From assembly GCA_026984355.1 (NCBI GenBank), contig JALSSG010000048.1, forward strand, positions 1 through 20,470: 20,470 bases of DNA, given 5' to 3'. The position numbers were made by a program, and so were the translations under genes. The DNA comes from Hydrogenothermaceae bacterium. Its GTDB lineage: Bacteria > Aquificota > Aquificia > Aquificales > Hydrogenothermaceae. The number at the start of each line of letters is the position of its first letter. Within the stretch, counting starts at the first letter, position 1. Shown here in pieces: positions 14,661 to 20,470 of the stretch. The notes below the pieces were generated by a model. The model saw only the letters and a program-made list of their open reading frames with translations. It was not told the DNA's origin and made no database searches.

Positions 14661-15651
14661 CTTAATATCATTTAAGACAACAAAAGCTGATTATGCGGTA
14701 GTTCTTATATATCATAAATTTGATGAACCTAAATCTCCATCAACATCTATAGATTTAAAAACCTTTGAAAATCAAATGAAATATTTAAAAGAAAACAAGT
14801 ATAACGTTGTATCTTTATCAAAACTTTACACTTATATCAAAAATAAAAATATCCCACCTAAAACTGTTGTAATAACTATTGATGATGGATATAAATCAAC
14901 AATGAAAGCTTTTAATATTTTGAAAAAGTATAATTTTCCTTTTACCATTTTTTTATATATGGAAGCTGTAGGGAGATACCCAGATTTTCTTACAAAAGAA
15001 CAAATAAAAATACTAAAAGAATATAAAAAAGTGGAATTTGGAAATCATTCATATACTCATAAAAGATTAGCAAAGCTTCCTCAAAAATTAACAAAAAAAG
15101 AATATGAAGATATGTTAATTAAAGACACAAAAAGAGCAGAATGTAGATTTAAAAAATTAATAGGATATAAACCAAAGTTTTATGCCTATCCATATGGAGA
15201 ATACAATGAAATATTTGTAAAAGTTATAAAAGAATTAGGATATAAAGCGGCCTTTACTCAAGACCCATTTAACGTTAGCATAAATACAAATAAATACTTA
15301 ATTCCCCGTCAACCAATAGTAGGAAGTTGGGCTTCAATAAAGCATTTTAAAAATATATTAAATGTAGAACCTTTAGATGTAGAACCTATAAATCCCAAAA
15401 TAGGTTTTTTAGAAAAAAATCCACCAGGTAAATTTAAAGCTATTTTAAAAAATCCAGATAAATATAAAAACTGTAAACTATACATATCTGAGATAGGATG
15501 GCTTAATTTACAAAAGCATAAAAACATATTATTATCAAATAGTGATATTCCTTTTTTAAAAAGGTGGAAAAATAGAATAGGTATTAAATGCTTAAACAAA
15601 AACACAAAAAAATATGCAACTTACTTTTATATGATAATTAAGGAGAAATAA
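14614..15651 (+). CDS. exported polysaccharide deacetylase (NodB domain)
   Basis: A 345-residue carbohydrate esterase family 4-like protein with a signal peptide cut near Ala25. The NodB-homology domain (about 28-235) has its key residues: Asp90 (base) and Asp91 (metal) in TIDDGY, His145 and His149 in HSYTH, and the AYPYGEY motif at about 190. Members remove N-acetyl groups from GlcNAc polymers such as poly-GlcNAc or peptidoglycan. A C-terminal beta-rich region (about 255-345) is not assigned. The TTG at 14614 is chosen because GGAG (14603-14606) lies 7 bases upstream and it supplies the Arg of the signal peptide; the ATG at 14623 is the alternative. It lies within a three-gene unit between the glucosaminidase and the globin-PsiE gene. 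Confidence 0.85.
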   Translation: MRNMITASLILIIFINLISFKTTKADYAVVLIYHKFDEPKSPSTSIDLKTFENQMKYLKENKYNVVSLSKLYTYIKNKNIPPKTVVITIDDGYKSTMKAFNILKKYNFPFTIFLYMEAVGRYPDFLTKEQIKILKEYKKVEFGNHSYTHKRLAKLPQKLTKKEYEDMLIKDTKRAECRFKKLIGYKPKFYAYPYGEYNEIFVKVIKELGYKAAFTQDPFNVSINTNKYLIPRQPIVGSWASIKHFKNILNVEPLDVEPINPKIGFLEKNPPGKFKAILKNPDKYKNCKLYISEIGWLNLQKHKNILLSNSDIPFLKRWKNRIGIKCLNKNTKKYATYFYMIIKEK

Positions 15652-16539
15652 ATGATAAACTTCGAGCAGATAAAAAAAGACTACCAATTTACAGATAAAG
15701 ACATAAGAAACATAATAAAAATGAGAGAAAATCTTTTAAAATATGAAGATGAATTTATAGAAAAATTTTATAAATTTATATTTCATCTTCCAGAAACTTC
15801 TAAATATCTTCCAAAAGAAAGAAAAAAAAGACATGAAGAAAAACTAAGAGAATGGTTTAAAGACCTTCTATCAGGAAAATATGATAAAAAATACTTTCAA
15901 AGATTATACAGGATTGGAGAAAAACATGTAGATATAGGTTTACCTCCTCACTATGTTAATGCAAGCTTTAACTTTATAAGAAGATTTTTTATAAAAAAGA
16001 TAAATCAAGAATACGGTTTATCTGAAGAAAGAAATCAACTTGTAGAATCCTTAGGCAAACTATTAGATATTAATTTAGATGTACTTACAAGTGCATACAG
16101 AGAAGAAGAACTAAGCAAGTATAGAGTTTTTTCTATTGTTGAAAAGCGTTTAATCAATATAGCAAGGAAATTTGCAGATATATTAGATTTTACATTAGTT
16201 ATTGCTTTGATAATAGTGTCATTTTTTGTTATAGGTCTTTTTATGTACGATATATATGAATTAATATTCCAGAAAGTTTCCTTTGAAAAAGGAATAATTA
16301 AAGTTTTAGGTAGTTTACTTATCCTTTGGGCTGTTAGTGAACTTATGACAGAAGAAATAAAACATCTAAAAGGTGGAGGTTTTGCATTAGGTGCTTTTAT
16401 TGGATTAGCTCTTGCTGCAATGATAAGAAAAATCCTTATAGCTTCTCTTTCTGCAAGTAAAATCCCAGAATTATTATCTTACAGTGCTATTGTTTTATCT
16501 CTTGGAATTGTTTACTGGCTTATATCAAGGAAAAAATAA
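15652..16539 (+). CDS. globin-sensor domain fused to PsiE-type membrane domain
   Basis: A 295-residue two-part protein. Residues about 1-160 resemble the protoglobin/globin-coupled-sensor fold, with the F-helix region RIGEKHVDIGLPPHYVNASF, in which His92 is the probable proximal heme ligand. Residues about 175-295 contain four hydrophobic helices matching the PsiE family, including LGSLLILWAVSELMTEEIKH, GGGFALGAFIGLALAAMIRK and a last helix ending WLISRKK. The globin half would lie in the cytoplasm and bind O2, NO or CO. PsiE is a phosphate-starvation-inducible membrane protein of unknown activity. The ATG follows the deacetylase stop directly (TAAATG), with AAGGAG at 15640-15645. A heme-based sensor acting through a membrane output is inferred. 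It converges on the oxidase operon. Confidence 0.8.
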   Translation: MINFEQIKKDYQFTDKDIRNIIKMRENLLKYEDEFIEKFYKFIFHLPETSKYLPKERKKRHEEKLREWFKDLLSGKYDKKYFQRLYRIGEKHVDIGLPPHYVNASFNFIRRFFIKKINQEYGLSEERNQLVESLGKLLDINLDVLTSAYREEELSKYRVFSIVEKRLINIARKFADILDFTLVIALIIVSFFVIGLFMYDIYELIFQKVSFEKGIIKVLGSLLILWAVSELMTEEIKHLKGGGFALGAFIGLALAAMIRKILIASLSASKIPELLSYSAIVLSLGIVYWLISRKK

Positions 16540-16545
16540 AGGAAA

Positions 16546-16563
16546 AAGGGGGAAATCCCCCTT
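16546..16563 (-). terminator. terminator of the cbb3 oxidase operon (convergent region)
   Basis: AAGGGGG (16546-16552) and CCCCCTT (16557-16563) form a strong GC stem with a 4-base loop in the 42-bp gap between convergent genes. Read on the minus strand it is followed by TTTCCTTTATTTTTT, a T-rich tail, so it should end the oxidase operon. On the plus strand no T-run follows, so it may only protect the 3' end of the globin-PsiE transcript. Confidence 0.75.
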
Positions 16564-16581
16564 CTATGAATAGGTAATAGG

Positions 16582-16800
16582 TTATTCTCTCATTAACTCT
16601 CTTTGCCAGATATAATGGTCAGCTGCTTCTGGCCCCTGTCCTAAAATAGACATCCATCCAACGAAATCAGGAATCCATTCTAAAACAATATAAGACACAG
16701 CAAATATAATATAACCAATCCAGAATAACATCCACCAAGTTGGAACTGCGTCTGTAACATAAGTAATCTTATCTACTGCTTTTGGATTTTCTACAGCCAT
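16582..16800 (-). CDS. small single-TM protein, probable CcoP N-terminal (membrane) portion
   Basis: A 72-residue protein with one membrane helix (about 20-45) in the segment DAVPTWWMLFWIGYIIFAVS. The (D)xxPxWW(x)2-(F)(W) pattern and the following aromatic stretch closely recall the N-terminal membrane anchor of CcoP (typically NPLPRWW followed by a helix), but there is no cytochrome c domain attached. It is the last gene of the oxidase operon and overlaps the preceding small gene by one base (TAATG). I infer that it is the detached CcoP anchor or a CcoQ-like accessory subunit of the cbb3-type oxidase. The charged tail ends in WQRELMRE. Ribosome binding site AGGAGGG lies upstream on the minus strand. 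Confidence 0.65.
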   Translation of the reverse strand: MAVENPKAVDKITYVTDAVPTWWMLFWIGYIIFAVSYIVLEWIPDFVGWMSILGQGPEAADHYIWQRELMRE

Positions 16801-17084
16801 TATTTTTTCCCTCCTTTTTCTGCTTCTTGAATTTTTTCCTCAAGCTCCAAAATATCGTATTTAGGAGCTTCTATGTCCTTAAAATCACCCTTTAAATATG
16901 AATAAATAAATAAGAAGAACCACCCTGTTAATGCAATAACGTATGTTATTACTTCAACTAAAAATCCCTTAAGCTCAAAACCAGCTTCAAGATACGCAAC
17001 AGTCCTTACTGCTATAACAGTTCCTACAACAAATATAAAGATAAAAAGTGTAAGTAGTGCAACGAGATTTTTACTGATTCTCAT
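16800..17084 (-). CDS. small two-TM subunit of cbb3 oxidase (CcoQ/CcoS-like)
   Basis: A 94-residue protein with two hydrophobic helices (about 6-26 and 42-64), followed by a polar tail with KGDFKDIEAPKYDILELEEK. That tail resembles the motif of CcoS-type maturation proteins (a helix ending in G-Q/D-F-D-D-x-E-x-P-x-x-x-I-L). A helix with an acidic tail also fits CcoQ. It lies between ccoO and the CcoP-anchor-like gene and has a strong CAGGAGGAT ribosome binding site. It is likely to help assemble or stabilise the oxidase. The assignment rests on short motif resemblance and operon position; no firm family call is possible by eye. Confidence 0.6.
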   Translation of the reverse strand: MRISKNLVALLTLFIFIFVVGTVIAVRTVAYLEAGFELKGFLVEVITYVIALTGWFFLFIYSYLKGDFKDIEAPKYDILELEEKIQEAEKGGKK

Positions 17085-17105
17085 CGGTTATCCTCCTGGA
17101 TAAAA

Positions 17106-17125
17106 GGGGCAAAAAGCCCCAAACT
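17106..17125 (-). terminator. intra-operon stem-loop (attenuator) between ccoO and small subunit genes
   Basis: GGGGC (17106-17110) and GCCCC (17116-17120) enclose a 5-base A-rich loop. On the minus strand, in the direction of the operon, the hairpin is followed by TTTTATCC. It sits in the 42-bp gap between ccoO and the 94-residue gene. A short GC stem followed by a brief T-run suggests a weak intrinsic terminator or a processing site that lowers expression of the two downstream genes. Confidence 0.5.
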
Positions 17126-17126
17126 T

Positions 17127-17807
17127 TTATTCTTTTAATGCCCATTCTTTAGGAGGTTTTACTTCCCAAGAACCTAACCACATAAGGTATACAAGCAATC
17201 CTAAACCACGTTTATTAGGAACAATATTTCCTTTTTCATCTTTTTCAAAGAACCATGGATAACCAGGCATATTTGTACCTGGAGAAGTAGACTCAGGGTT
17301 ATAAAGATGTGCTACCTGCCATCCAATATCGTGAACTGCAGCTTCCCTTATAAGGTCAGGTCCAATTCTTTTTGTTCCCCATAATACCGGAGCTTGCAGT
17401 TCATTTTGATATTCAGAAGGGTAAGATACAGTGTTGGATACACCAGGAATTCCAAATCTAAGAGTTTCATTAGAAACTGGTCTTATAACCTGTGAATGAC
17501 AGTTCCAACAACCTTCTGCTACATACCAGTGATGTCCGATTTTTAGTGCTTCAGCAAAAGTCTGTTCATTAGGTTCTCCATAATACTTTTTGAATTGTTC
17601 AGGGAAATATATTTTTGCAAGTCTAAGAAAATCAGACCATGCTGATGTATTTTTAGCTTTTGCTTCAGCAGCAAGGTCTTCTACTTTTTTCATAGGAATA
17701 TCTTTTAAAACAAACATAGGAAGAGCCCATGAAACAAAGTCGGCAAATAGGAAGAATATAATCCCAGCTACAAGTGCAACAAATGAAAATCTTTCCATTT
17801 TACCCAT
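17127..17807 (-). CDS. ccoO: cbb3-type cytochrome c oxidase subunit II (monoheme cytochrome c)
   Basis: A 226-residue membrane-anchored monoheme cytochrome c matching CcoO. It has an N-terminal helix (about 8-32), then the heme site Cys100-Trp-Asn-Cys103-His104 in EGCWNCHSQVIRPV. The CcoO-specific segments are LWGTKRIGPDLIREA (about 142-156) and NMPGYPW with the likely axial ligand Met180. CcoO takes electrons into the CcoN core and is needed for a stable complex. It is separated from ccoN by 14 bp and has AAGGAGGGA upstream. The length is in the usual range (about 200-240). Confidence 0.93.
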   Translation of the reverse strand: MGKMERFSFVALVAGIIFFLFADFVSWALPMFVLKDIPMKKVEDLAAEAKAKNTSAWSDFLRLAKIYFPEQFKKYYGEPNEQTFAEALKIGHHWYVAEGCWNCHSQVIRPVSNETLRFGIPGVSNTVSYPSEYQNELQAPVLWGTKRIGPDLIREAAVHDIGWQVAHLYNPESTSPGTNMPGYPWFFEKDEKGNIVPNKRGLGLLVYLMWLGSWEVKPPKEWALKE

Positions 17808-17821
17808 TTTTCAATCCCTCC

Positions 17822-19216
17822 TTAAGCTGACTCAGACTTGAGTTCAGCAGTTAATCCTTTAGCAGTTGTAGCTGTCTTATAGAAATTAATTGCGTACATA
17901 AGTAGTCCAGTTATCATCATAATACCTGTGATACTTCTAAAGTACCAGAATGGTTTTGAGAAGTTTACAGAATCTATCCATGGATTTAATCCAATCCAGT
18001 CAAATCCCTGAACAAGTCCAGCAGCAGTTAAGTCAAAGAACATAGCAAAAACACCTATTGCTAATAACCAATATGCTCCTTCAGACATTCCTTTGGAGTA
18101 CATAGTTTCTTTACCAAAGAGTTTTGGCCATACATATTCTGCCATACCAAGAACCCATAATCCGAAAGTACCAAACATTATAAGATGTGCATGTCCTGTT
18201 ACCCAGTCTGTAAAGTGGATTACTTTTTGGAATGTTAAAGTAACGTGGAAAGCACACTGGAAACATGTAATCCAGTAGAATATTGCTCCAGTATACATGT
18301 ATCTTAGAGGAACGTTATATTTTAACTGTTCTGCAGAACCTCTAATTGTCATCATAAAGTTTATGAGAACTGATGTTACCGCAAACTCAATAGCAACTGT
18401 AGCAAAAACAGCTGAATATTGAGCAAACATAGGAATTGGAGACCATAAGAAGTGGTGAACACCATTCATTGGATAGAAAAATGCAAGTCCCCAGAAACCA
18501 AGGAGAGATAATCCATGAGACCACATAGGTTTCTTAAGTATTACAGGAACAAAGTAGTACATTAATCCCCATGCTACAGGCGTAACATATAAACCAACAA
18601 GGTCATGAATAAATGTAGACTGTACCGCTCCTGCACCTGTTCCAGCAGACCAGAACCTTGGAATTAGATTACCCATAAATACTACAAGTGGTGTCCATAC
18701 AAGCATTGCAGAAATGTACCATCCAGAAACGTATAAAGGTCCTCTTTGTGATGCTTTAAATAGTGGAGCACCAAACTGAATAAGATGTAGTAATAACCAG
18801 AATACAATTATTGGGTCAATCCACCAAGGTGTTTCTCCCCATTCAACATTATCAGCCTGACCTAAGAATAATATACCTACTACAGTAATCAATACTGCAG
18901 CCTGTAGAGCTATAAACATAAACCATCCAAGAGCATCGCTTAAAACTCTATAACCTGTAAACCTAGGAACAGCCCAGTATAAAAGTCCTGTAAACAGGTT
19001 AACTAAAAATCCATAAGCTGCACCTGCAGTGTGTATCATTCTAACTCTTCCAGGAGATAAAAACTCAATTCCTGGGAATGGATATATTCCGTCAAGTTGC
19101 AGCGAATACAAAAATCCCATCAATGCAACAATAATGAAAAACAGTAATCCCATTGCAATATGGGCTTTTACTAACCCGTAATTAACAAGGTTAGTAAGCT
19201 GTTGATTGTTAGCCAT
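17822..19216 (-). CDS. ccoN: cbb3-type cytochrome c oxidase subunit I
   Basis: The catalytic subunit of a heme-copper oxidase, 464 residues with about 12 membrane helices. It reduces O2 to water and pumps protons at the cytoplasmic membrane. Metal ligands are visible: His62 (RMIHTAGAAYGF, low-spin heme b), His204 (IHDLVGLY) and His254/His255 (GVHHF) for CuB, and the GHAH site (His342 and His344) for hemes b3 and b. His334 lies in HFTDW. Tyr248 is six residues before the His pair, as for the active-site tyrosine of CcoN. It departs from common CcoN: GHNAVGF is IHDLVGL and PHHLHY is VHHFLW, so it belongs to a divergent branch. A NorB-type NO reductase is unlikely because the CcoO-type partner follows. 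Confidence 0.9.
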   Translation of the reverse strand: MANNQQLTNLVNYGLVKAHIAMGLLFFIIVALMGFLYSLQLDGIYPFPGIEFLSPGRVRMIHTAGAAYGFLVNLFTGLLYWAVPRFTGYRVLSDALGWFMFIALQAAVLITVVGILFLGQADNVEWGETPWWIDPIIVFWLLLHLIQFGAPLFKASQRGPLYVSGWYISAMLVWTPLVVFMGNLIPRFWSAGTGAGAVQSTFIHDLVGLYVTPVAWGLMYYFVPVILKKPMWSHGLSLLGFWGLAFFYPMNGVHHFLWSPIPMFAQYSAVFATVAIEFAVTSVLINFMMTIRGSAEQLKYNVPLRYMYTGAIFYWITCFQCAFHVTLTFQKVIHFTDWVTGHAHLIMFGTFGLWVLGMAEYVWPKLFGKETMYSKGMSEGAYWLLAIGVFAMFFDLTAAGLVQGFDWIGLNPWIDSVNFSKPFWYFRSITGIMMITGLLMYAINFYKTATTAKGLTAELKSESA

Positions 19217-19232
19217 TTTTTATCCCTCCTTA

Positions 19233-19997
19233 TTATTTACCTTTATTCATTAAGTAGGCAATATAAGATACTAAATGCCATCTGTCTTCTTCAGAAAGAT
19301 AATTGAAAGCTGGCATTGGTGAACCTTCAAGACCTACTGTTAAAACTCTAAAAGTATCTTCAGGTTTTGGTCCTGCAGCTCTAACTGGGTAGGTTAAATC
19401 TGTAGGAGGAACTGGCAACGTAGCTGCTACAGGTCCATCCCCTCTACCTTCCTGTCCATGACATGCAGCACAGTTTGTTGCATATAGCTGTTTTCCTTTT
19501 TCTATAGATTCTTTTGTTCCAAAGAAATCAGGAACACCTTTTATATTTTTGTAAACAGACTCTCCAGGTTTTTCCTTTTTCCATCTGTCAGAAAATGTTT
19601 TTATATAAGCTATAACAGCTCTTTTTTGAGTTTCAGGAACAAGTGCAAATGAAGGCATTGGAGTTTGAGGAATTCCCCAGTTTAGTATATGCATTAAATC
19701 TTCATCAGTAGGTAATGTTCCTTCTGGTGTAGATTTCCATCTAAATATAGCTGTTCTAAAGTTTGGTGGTTTATCTTTGAAGAATGGTGCTGCAAGACTA
19801 TTACCATCTCCATTAGGACCATGACATCCTACACAAAACTTGTTATAAACCTTTCTACCTGCTTCCTCCATAGCTGTAAGGTCTTGAGATTTTTTTGCCT
19901 GTGCAGGTTTAGATGAGTACACATGCATCAATCCATAGATAAATACTGCCGGGAGGAAGAAGAATAAAATCCACCTCAAAATACTGTTCTCTCCCAT
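19233..19997 (-). CDS. membrane-anchored diheme cytochrome c, probable CcoP cytochrome portion
   Basis: A 254-residue protein with one N-terminal membrane anchor (about 8-26) and two cytochrome c domains. Heme sites are Cys55-x-x-Cys58-His59 (CVGCHGPNGDG) and Cys176-x-x-Cys179-His180 (CAACHGQEGRGDG), with likely axial Met114 (TPMPSF) and Met228 (SPMPAF). It leads the oxidase operon, 16 bp before ccoN. Diheme content and position fit CcoP, the subunit that receives electrons in cbb3 oxidases, but the usual CcoP N-terminal NPLPRWW anchor is missing, and a similar sequence occurs instead in the last gene of the operon. It could alternatively be a separate electron-donor cytochrome. A strong AAGGAGG ribosome binding site (complement of 20005-20011) lies 7 bases before the ATG. 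Confidence 0.82.
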   Translation of the reverse strand: MGENSILRWILFFFLPAVFIYGLMHVYSSKPAQAKKSQDLTAMEEAGRKVYNKFCVGCHGPNGDGNSLAAPFFKDKPPNFRTAIFRWKSTPEGTLPTDEDLMHILNWGIPQTPMPSFALVPETQKRAVIAYIKTFSDRWKKEKPGESVYKNIKGVPDFFGTKESIEKGKQLYATNCAACHGQEGRGDGPVAATLPVPPTDLTYPVRAAGPKPEDTFRVLTVGLEGSPMPAFNYLSEEDRWHLVSYIAYLMNKGK

Positions 19998-20085
19998 AAG
20001 GATACCTCCTTAAAACTTATATAGTTAGTATTTATTTAAAATTTAATTCTAAATAGTCCTAAATTCTTTTTCAATTTGAAAATTT

Positions 20086-20118
20086 TTAACATATTCACGT
20101 TAATTTAACACATATTCA
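20086..20118. promoter_or_regulatory. direct repeats upstream of the cbb3 operon
   Basis: Within the 275-bp AT-rich gap (19998-20272) upstream of the oxidase operon, TTAACATATTCA (20086-20097) and TTAACACATATTCA (20105-20118) form two near-identical direct repeats 19 bp apart, roughly two helical turns. TTAAC and GTTAA also make a short inverted repeat at 20086-20103. This is a plausible operator. An AGCGCT palindrome with AT-rich flanks lies at about 20119-20136. Confidence 0.4.
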
Positions 20119-20141
20119 ATTTAGCGCTTAAATTTATAAAA

Positions 20142-20204
20142 ATTATATAACATAAAAATTCTTTACATTCCTTATTATAAACAAGTTAGCATAGACTGCC
20201 TCAA
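20142..20204 (-). promoter_or_regulatory. candidate promoter elements of the cbb3 operon
   Basis: On the minus strand there are two TATAAT hexamers, at the complements of 20174-20179 and 20142-20147. The first has TTGAGG (complement of 20199-20204) upstream at a rather long 19-base spacing; the second has no good -35. Either could drive the oxidase operon through a leader of more than 130 bases. The direct repeats at 20086-20118 would lie downstream of both starts. Confidence 0.3.
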
Positions 20205-20272
20205 TATAAGTGTTTGAAATTAAAACGATTTTCTATTATTGAAACTTTGTATACAAAATTTACAATTTTAAA

Positions 20273-20470
20273 TTAAACCACTACTATCATTTTTAAAATT
20301 TGATTTTTTATATCAAAGAAATTTTCAAATGGAATGTACCTTATACCTAATTTATCAAGACGATTTTTTAAATCTCCTCTGGCAAAAATTATGTTTGCTA
20401 CTTTTACAGCAGAAATATCTGTAATACTATCTCCAATGTGAATTTTCAACTCTTGCGGATATTTTACAAT
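20273..20470 (-). CDS. HAD-family phosphatase, C-terminal part (MtnX-like), gene continues beyond window
   Basis: The minus strand is open from the window edge to a TAA at the complement of 20273-20275, giving the last 65 residues of a protein. They contain HIGDSITDISAVKVAN, the HAD motif-IV GDSxxD with two Mg-binding acids, followed by IIFARGDLKNRLDKLGIRYI and PFENFFDI. This pattern matches HAD-IB phosphatases of the MtnX type (2-hydroxy-3-keto-5-methylthiopentenyl-1-phosphate phosphatase, methionine salvage) and the related phosphoserine-phosphatase-like group. The catalytic DxD motif lies outside the window, so substrate and start cannot be judged. It is transcribed towards the oxidase operon on the same strand. 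Confidence 0.75.
   Translation of the reverse strand: MVKYPQELKIHIGDSITDISAVKVANIIFARGDLKNRLDKLGIRYIPFENFFDIKNQILKMIVVV

Noticed and set aside
17822..19216. NorB-type nitric oxide reductase instead of cbb3 oxidase
   Set aside because: It is followed by a CcoO-type cytochrome with the EGCWNCHSQ and GPDL motifs, and it keeps the CcoN-like Tyr-x5-His-His spacing.
20280..20330. FNR-like TTGAT...ATCAA half sites (near 20300-20320)
   Set aside because: The bases lie inside the HAD phosphatase coding region and the spacing does not fit a TTGAT-N4-ATCAA box.

Overview
The window is about 20.5 kb of AT-rich bacterial chromosome. I see no mobile elements, CRISPR arrays or rRNA. Several features fit a microaerophilic, low-GC member of the Aquificota, most likely family Hydrogenothermaceae (Sulfurihydrogenibium/Persephonella-like): a fused NuoC-NuoD subunit, a divergent cbb3-type oxidase with small accessory subunits, Lys/Ile/Glu-rich proteins and strong AGGAGG-type ribosome binding sites. 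This placement is inference from protein character, not from a database match.

Layout, left to right. (1) 1-4067 is mainly housekeeping: folK, a convergent tRNA-Leu(UAA) with its own promoter, a TRIC/UPF0126 membrane protein, a degenerate-EAL/HDOD signalling protein, a 40-residue membrane microprotein with a strong ribosome binding site, and the tRNA methylthiotransferase mtaB on the minus strand. (2) 4139-11225 is the most distinctive part. Two paralogous TonB-dependent-receptor-like outer-membrane proteins diverge from a 66-bp region. The rightward copy sits in a tightly coupled operon: exported TPR protein, receptor-like barrel, unrecognised 155-residue exported protein, and a membrane GGDEF-EAL protein with intact catalytic motifs. 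It looks like an envelope-to-cytoplasm c-di-GMP signalling module. (3) 11300-13764 holds nuoCD and nuoI, closed by a terminator. (4) 13794-16539 is a coupled three-gene unit: Bax-like glucosaminidase, polysaccharide deacetylase, and an unusual fusion of a globin-sensor domain to a PsiE-type membrane domain. (5) 16582-19997, minus strand, is a cbb3-type cytochrome oxidase operon: diheme cytochrome c, CcoN, CcoO, then two small membrane proteins. The CcoP function appears split between its first and last genes. (6) 19998-20272 is the operon's upstream regulatory region. (7) 20273-20470 is the 3' end of a HAD-family phosphatase gene.

Taken together, a low-oxygen respiratory chain (complex I parts and cbb3 oxidase) lies next to cell-surface remodelling and c-di-GMP signalling genes. 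The globin-PsiE fusion is a plausible heme-based gas sensor linking the two themes, but that link is inferred only from gene neighbourhood. No gene-free stretch exceeds 300 bases; the longest is the 275 bp upstream of the oxidase operon.
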